This document shows positions 39,835 to 44,046 of a DNA stretch of 44,046 nt, in pieces; within the stretch, counting starts at the first letter, position 1; every line of letters starts with the position of its first letter. The position numbers were made by a program, and so were the translations under genes. Under the pieces are notes generated by a model. That model saw nothing but the letters and a program-made list of their open reading frames with translations, was not told the DNA's origin and did not search any database. Origin of the DNA: Oscillatoriales cyanobacterium (GTDB taxonomy: Bacteria; Cyanobacteriota; Cyanobacteriia; Cyanobacteriales; Laspinemataceae); assembly GCA_011390955.1 (NCBI GenBank), contig JAABRM010000061.1:1-44046 (forward strand). Direction: 5' to 3'.

Positions 39835-41943
39835 TCATTCAAAGGAGGTGCGATCGCCTCCTTGTTTTTTAGATTTTTCCAAAGCCATATTCGCGGTTCC
39901 GATCAGGGAATCTGGATAATGTTGAGCATTAGCCTGAATACTCGTTACCCCTAAACTCATAGTCAGCACATCGGGTAATCCTCCCATCCAAGCGTGATCG
40001 TGAGCTAACCCCAAATCTTTGACAAGTTCTCGAATTTGTTCGGCAACTTGTAACGCTTCATCGGCGGCAACTCCGGGTAATAAAATCACAAATTCTTCCG
40101 GTTCAAACCGAGCCACGATCTTACCCGGAAAATCGACATTCTGAATCAGCAACTCAGCAATTTGTTTCAAACAAGCATTGCTGGCACTATCTCCATATCT
40201 CTGATTATAGAGGTTAAAAAAATCAAGATTACCGATGATTAACGAAACTGGTAATTGGTGTTCAATAAACTTTGACCAATAAGCCCCAATATACTGATAA
40301 AATCCCAGTTTATTGGCCAAATTAGTTAACGGATCTCGATGACAAAACTGCTGGCTTTGTTCATATTCTTGCTCTAGCTGTTGCAGCCGTTCCCGCAAGG
40401 ATAGCTCCCGGTCAGCCATTTGGCATTCACCAAAACAATTAGCCTCTGAATACTGCTGATGGGTAAAATATAAACGGTATAATTTGCAGCGAACCGTGAC
40501 GGCAAAATTAGCATCAATTTTGACCAATCCTAGGCTTGCTAATCGATCCGCGAATTCAGGCATAATGCTGATGGGTTTGTCCGCTGCTAACACCGACTGA
40601 AATGCCCGGTTTAATTCTGGATTTTCTTGCAAATGTCTTCTCAAATCATACAAATGATCTCGGTAAATTCCCAAGGGAGTAGCCACCCAGACTAATAGCC
40701 GATCCAGAGTCATGGATTCTGTCTCTAAATTTAGGGGATTAACCAGGTGATAAAATGCTAATCGGATTAAAGCGGGATGTCCGCCAACCATTGCCATGAG
40801 TTGCTCGGTTTGTGCCGAATTCCAAGGCAGTCTATGAAGCGCGGCTAACTCATTGACTTGTTCCGGGGTGAAGTCCGTTAAAGTTAAGGGTAAACCGATA
40901 CTTAAATCCGAGATATATATAGGTTCTTCTCCGTAAATTTCTTGGGAGTAGAGCAACACAAGTCTTAAATTTCTCCAAGGGTCAAATTTTTGACCTTCCT
41001 CACTCCACGATCGCACAATCGTTAAAAACTCTTGAGTGATTTTCGGATATTTAAACAGTAGGTTTAACTCATTGAACGCTAAAACCAGGGGACGGTTAAT
41101 TTTTTTCAGGAGATAGTTTTGCAAATACAAGGTGCAGTTAACTTTACTGCCCATTGCAGTTTCCCAGGAATGGTCTAAATTAGCCGGTATGCTTAACTTT
41201 TGACTGAGAATGCTACAAAACCAGCGTAAGAATCTATCTAAATCTGAAATAATCAGTTCATCCGCTTGAGAAAAGTCTATGCTGACAGTTTCATAGCCTA
41301 ACAGGTTAGCCCGAGCAAAAATTCTCAATAGTAGAGAAGATTTGCCCATTTGTTTCGAGGCTTTAATCCGCAAAATACTCCCCGGTTTGGTAATTTCTTG
41401 ATAAGCGGTTCTTTCCAGGGGTGGACGTTCGATATAAAAAGGTGATTCTAAGGCAACTGGGCCACTGGGATATTCTATAAAATCAGCGGAATTGGCGACG
41501 GAAGAATCAATCGGGAAGGGAAAATTGGCGATTCCCCCCCGCTTCGGCGGCGAAGTAGGGACACGGCATGCCGTGTCCCTACTTCGGGATCCGCTCTCGC
41601 GCATCGCCCAGTTTTCTTGACTTTTCGCCTCTCCTAAAATCAAGTTCTGGGACAAATCTTTTTTATAAATAGCGATTAAAGCGGTTTGTTCCTGGGTCAA
41701 AACATAGCTTTCTACTACGGAACGAAAGGTTGACTTGGTAATGGGGACATTTAATAAATGAGACATCATTTGCCATAGTCTAGCCGCAGTCGTTTTGAGA
41801 TAATCCGCTTCATAGATGGATTGTTCCGCGATCCTGGTGTAGGTTTGGCCATGCCAAGCTCCTCCTAACACCAAGTTTTGTGCCGGAGTCAAACTTTTTT
41901 GCTGGGCAACAGTAATCAGGATCAGGAGTTGGTCAAGGGTCAT
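39835..41943 (-). CDS. HTH-like domain - AAA-like NTPase - degenerate GGDEF protein (1)
   Basis: In this 702-aa cytosolic protein residues 1-80 look like the N-terminal HTH domain of vWA-MoxR-associated conflict proteins (TPAQNLVLGGAWHGQTYTRI). A linker with an inserted palindrome follows (about 111-140). The AAA-like core has Walker A KQMGKSS (197-203), but Walker B reads LAFNELNLLF, with N291 where Asp is expected. After a winged-helix-like region and a coiled coil (512-530), a GGDEF domain (about 533-702) has RDPLTNLANKLGFY but RFEPEEF (612-618) instead of RYGGEEF. It is thus probably not a cyclase. It may bind GTP, c-di-GMP or partners. Most similar to the next gene upstream. Confidence 0.92.
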   Translation of the reverse strand: MTLDQLLILITVAQQKSLTPAQNLVLGGAWHGQTYTRIAEQSIYEADYLKTTAARLWQMMSHLLNVPITKSTFRSVVESYVLTQEQTALIAIYKKDLSQNLILGEAKSQENWAMRESGSRSRDTACRVPTSPPKRGGIANFPFPIDSSVANSADFIEYPSGPVALESPFYIERPPLERTAYQEITKPGSILRIKASKQMGKSSLLLRIFARANLLGYETVSIDFSQADELIISDLDRFLRWFCSILSQKLSIPANLDHSWETAMGSKVNCTLYLQNYLLKKINRPLVLAFNELNLLFKYPKITQEFLTIVRSWSEEGQKFDPWRNLRLVLLYSQEIYGEEPIYISDLSIGLPLTLTDFTPEQVNELAALHRLPWNSAQTEQLMAMVGGHPALIRLAFYHLVNPLNLETESMTLDRLLVWVATPLGIYRDHLYDLRRHLQENPELNRAFQSVLAADKPISIMPEFADRLASLGLVKIDANFAVTVRCKLYRLYFTHQQYSEANCFGECQMADRELSLRERLQQLEQEYEQSQQFCHRDPLTNLANKLGFYQYIGAYWSKFIEHQLPVSLIIGNLDFFNLYNQRYGDSASNACLKQIAELLIQNVDFPGKIVARFEPEEFVILLPGVAADEALQVAEQIRELVKDLGLAHDHAWMGGLPDVLTMSLGVTSIQANAQHYPDSLIGTANMALEKSKKQGGDRTSFE
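41531..41607. repeat. Palindromic element inside the HTH-AAA-GGDEF gene
   Basis: It is centred on a perfect 36-bp palindrome without a loop (41551-41586) and framed by GCGATTCC (41529 region) and GGATCCGC..GCATCGC. In frame it encodes the MRESGSRSRDTACRVPTSPP part of the linker. The outer ends resemble the 35-bp elements at 15721 and 16497. Confidence 0.88.
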
Positions 41944-42061
41944 ACAAATTTGCTCGAATCAGTTCTTTCAGATGATGTTTTGTGGAACAGAAACGAAAAT
42001 AATAGCAAATAGAGGACAGCGATCGCTTGAAGTTGAGTGAATTTCATTGCACAGAAGAAAT

Positions 42062-42112
42062 GGGATAAAATTTGGGGGTAAAATTTGGGGATAAAATTTG
42101 GGGATAAAATTT
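42062..42112. repeat. Four tandem copies of a 13-bp repeat
   Basis: GGGGATAAAATTT is repeated about four times (the first copy lacks one G, the second has GGGGGTAAAATTT) between the two HTH-AAA-GGDEF genes, right after the stop of the upstream one and about 120 bases before the start of 39835-41943. Confidence 0.93.
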
Positions 42113-42123
42113 GACCCTAGGCA

Positions 42124-44046
42124 CTACTTTCTTGGCACCCCGGCACTGCCGATCATCCGATTTCCGCCCCATTTTTGCGCCTGCTTCAAGGAAGTTTCTG
42201 CCTCATTGAGCATGGTGTCTAGGCTAATGTCCCCTGCCGGAATAATCGTGCTGTATCCGCCAATACTTATGGTGATCGTTTCTGGAAGACCATCAATATG
42301 AGAATTATGATGCGCGATCGCCAATGCTTTGACTTGTTGGCAAATCTGCTGACCAATTTGCTCTGCCTCAGCTTGGGTCTTACCCGGTAAAAATACCGCA
42401 AATTTTCCCCCGCCCAACCGCCCGATCAAATCCAATGGCTCCTGGACGAACTGACCGATCGCTTCTGCCACTTTTTGCAAACAGCGATCGGTGGCTTCAT
42501 TGCCATGAGCTTGACTATATATCTGCAAAAAGTCAATCTGGCAAATCATTAGAGACACTGGTCGATCTGACAAGTGAACCAACTGTTGCTCTACCTGCTT
42601 TTTGAAATATCTTCCATTAGCGAGACCGGTCACGGGATCTCGATGCATTAATTGATCCACCGCTTGCTTATATTTCTCCAACTGGTTCAACCATTTCCAG
42701 GGGGAATTACTCTGCTCTTCTATGTCAGAACCTTCCTCTAGCAATAGTTGCTCGGAAAAATACACACGATATAATTCGCAGCTAACACTACAAAGAGTTC
42801 CCTGCATTTTAATCAGCCCCAAACTCTCTAATTTATAAGCGATGATATCCGGTAAATCCACCGGATCTACAGCTTTTAGCACTTGTTTAAATGCCCCTAA
42901 AAGCTCTGGATAGTCATGGAGATTAGCCCAGAGACTCCGCAAATAATCTCGATAAATTCCCCCTTGGGTCGGCGCAGTTTCTAAGAGATGTTCTAAATCA
43001 ACTTTTACCTGCGCTGCATCATAAACTGGATTCTCTTCATTAGCTGGACTTTGGGATTCTTGCATCAAGTGATGAAAAGCCAATTGGATTAAATAAGGAT
43101 GCCCTCCTAACAGATCGATCAACTTTTGCAGGTCCGCAGACGCCAAAGGAAGTTGATAAAGCTTGGCTAACTCTTCCCCTTGTTCGGGGGTAAATTCAGT
43201 CAACTTAATTGGTAAACCAATATTAAACGGAGATTGATTCAGATTTAAGGGAATATAAATCTCCGTGGAATAAACCACAATTAACCGGATGTTTTGCCAA
43301 ATTTCGGCATATTTCGCTTCCTCATGCCAGCTTCTTAACATGGGAAAAAATTCGCTGGCGATCGCTGGATATTGGAATAAGAGATTTACTTCATTTAACC
43401 CTAAAATAAACCCGGTATTCACGGCGGGTAAAAGATATCCTTGAAAATATAACGTCGCACTCACTTTGCTGCCAATAGTTTCATCCCAATAGGTATCTAA
43501 TTTTGGCGGCAGGCCGATTTGCACTGTCACCGTGGCACAAAACCAGCGCAAAAATTTATCTAAATTTTCAAACACCCCACTTTCCGCTTGCTGAAAATCT
43601 AAGTAAACCCCCCGGTAGCCCAGAAAATTCCCTCGATCCATCAGCCGCAACAGCAGAGAATTTTTGCCCATTTTTCTGGGGGCTTTGATGCGAATAACGC
43701 TGCCTAATTTTGCCAATTCTGCATAAGCCAGTTCTTCAATCGGTGGGCGATTAATATAAAACTTAGACCAAAGTGGCACCGGACTGCCGGGGAATGGTGG
43801 GGACTGTTCGCACAATTTACTGGTACGAAAAGCCTCGATCAATAATTTATCTCCAGGGGACAGCGCTAGGGTTTCCAGAGTCTCCCGGAAATTCCCCTTG
43901 GTCAGTGACTCGCCAAATATTTCCGAAAGTGACTTCCACAATATGGAGGCGGATTTTCTCAGATAATGCTCGCCATATTCAGATAAACTGGCAATATCCG
44001 CAAAAGTCTTTCCTTCCCACGCTTGCTCGAGGATCAACTTTTCTAT
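42124..44046 (-). CDS. HTH-like domain - AAA-like NTPase - degenerate GGDEF protein (2), 5' end beyond window
   Basis: This is a paralog of the previous gene; about 640 residues are visible. The frame continues through the window edge (codons for I-E-K precede L-I-L-E-Q-A-W), so the TTG at 44037 is not a real start. The HTH-like domain aligns with the paralog (AWEGKTFADIASLSEY). The AAA-like core is more eroded: Walker A RKMGKNS has Asn for the Ser/Thr after Lys, and Walker B is LGLNEVNLLF with Asn for Asp. The GGDEF domain shows RDPVTGLANGRYF and CQIDFLQIYSQ, but the signature is RLGGGKF instead of GGDEF. Enzymatic activity is unlikely. The linker lacks the palindromic insert of its paralog. 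Confidence 0.92.
   Translation of the reverse strand: MEKLILEQAWEGKTFADIASLSEYGEHYLRKSASILWKSLSEIFGESLTKGNFRETLETLALSPGDKLLIEAFRTSKLCEQSPPFPGSPVPLWSKFYINRPPIEELAYAELAKLGSVIRIKAPRKMGKNSLLLRLMDRGNFLGYRGVYLDFQQAESGVFENLDKFLRWFCATVTVQIGLPPKLDTYWDETIGSKVSATLYFQGYLLPAVNTGFILGLNEVNLLFQYPAIASEFFPMLRSWHEEAKYAEIWQNIRLIVVYSTEIYIPLNLNQSPFNIGLPIKLTEFTPEQGEELAKLYQLPLASADLQKLIDLLGGHPYLIQLAFHHLMQESQSPANEENPVYDAAQVKVDLEHLLETAPTQGGIYRDYLRSLWANLHDYPELLGAFKQVLKAVDPVDLPDIIAYKLESLGLIKMQGTLCSVSCELYRVYFSEQLLLEEGSDIEEQSNSPWKWLNQLEKYKQAVDQLMHRDPVTGLANGRYFKKQVEQQLVHLSDRPVSLMICQIDFLQIYSQAHGNEATDRCLQKVAEAIGQFVQEPLDLIGRLGGGKFAVFLPGKTQAEAEQIGQQICQQVKALAIAHHNSHIDGLPETITISIGGYSTIIPAGDISLDTMLNEAETSLKQAQKWGGNRMIGSAGVPRK

Noticed and set aside
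39835-44046. Calling the two GGDEF proteins active diguanylate cyclases
   Set aside because: The signature is EPEEF in one and GGGKF in the other, so catalytic residues are missing.

Overview
The window looks like the chromosome of a filamentous, motile cyanobacterium of the Oscillatoria/Phormidium type. Evidence: the HIP1 octamer GCGATCGC recurs throughout, intergenic regions carry TTGGTTG/TAACCAA heptamer repeats (cyanobacterial STRR type), the block DUF502-nusB-ftsY-SpoIIE phosphatase-argH is one I recall as syntenic in cyanobacteria, and there is a Pix/Hmp-type chemotaxis cluster and an HpsJ-like exopolysaccharide gene. These calls come from reading motifs; no database search was run.

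Layout. 1-162: 3' part of a 5S rRNA and its terminator. 275-1282: aldo/keto reductase. 1516-8864 (minus): argH, a small membrane protein, a GAF-SpoIIE phosphatase, ftsY, nusB and a DUF502 protein. 9298-12922 (minus): a WaaE-like glycosyltransferase, an HpsJ-like membrane protein, and a fusion of two transferases that are usually separate (TIGR04282 + TIGR04283). 12917-15060: an accessory patch with a class D beta-lactamase and two antitoxin-like small genes lacking visible toxins, strewn with copies of one imperfect palindromic repeat. 15139-17762: histidine phosphatase, glucokinase and YebC, the first two carrying 35-bp palindromic elements inside the coding sequence. 17815-22105 (minus): secreted nuclease, ARMT1/DUF89 protein, and two NifX/NifB-type small proteins around two MinD-like ATPases with inserted ferredoxin domains. 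This set is better known from anaerobes and is interrupted by three perfect 59-bp repeats. 22310-26317: a methyltransferase, two tandem paralogous membrane proteins of unknown function separated by a nested palindrome, a strong G-quadruplex candidate, and a UbiH-type FAD hydroxylase.

26668-34694 is a chemotaxis-like phosphorelay on the plus strand: a protein of unknown function, a CheY-like regulator, a CheW, a PAS-containing MCP with a multi-spanning membrane domain, a CheA-REC hybrid kinase and a second CheW. It probably steers type IV pilus motility or phototaxis. 35094-36857 is an MscS channel.

37066-44046 (minus) holds three consecutive genes with an AAA-like (AAA_35-type) NTPase domain. 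The first ends in a CHASE2 sensor and transmembrane helices and has no output domain. The other two are paralogs with an N-terminal HTH-like domain, an AAA-like core and a C-terminal GGDEF domain. In both paralogs the Walker B aspartate is asparagine and the GGDEF signature is broken. This looks like a sensor/pseudo-enzyme cluster and is the best candidate here for an undescribed system. The last gene runs off the window.
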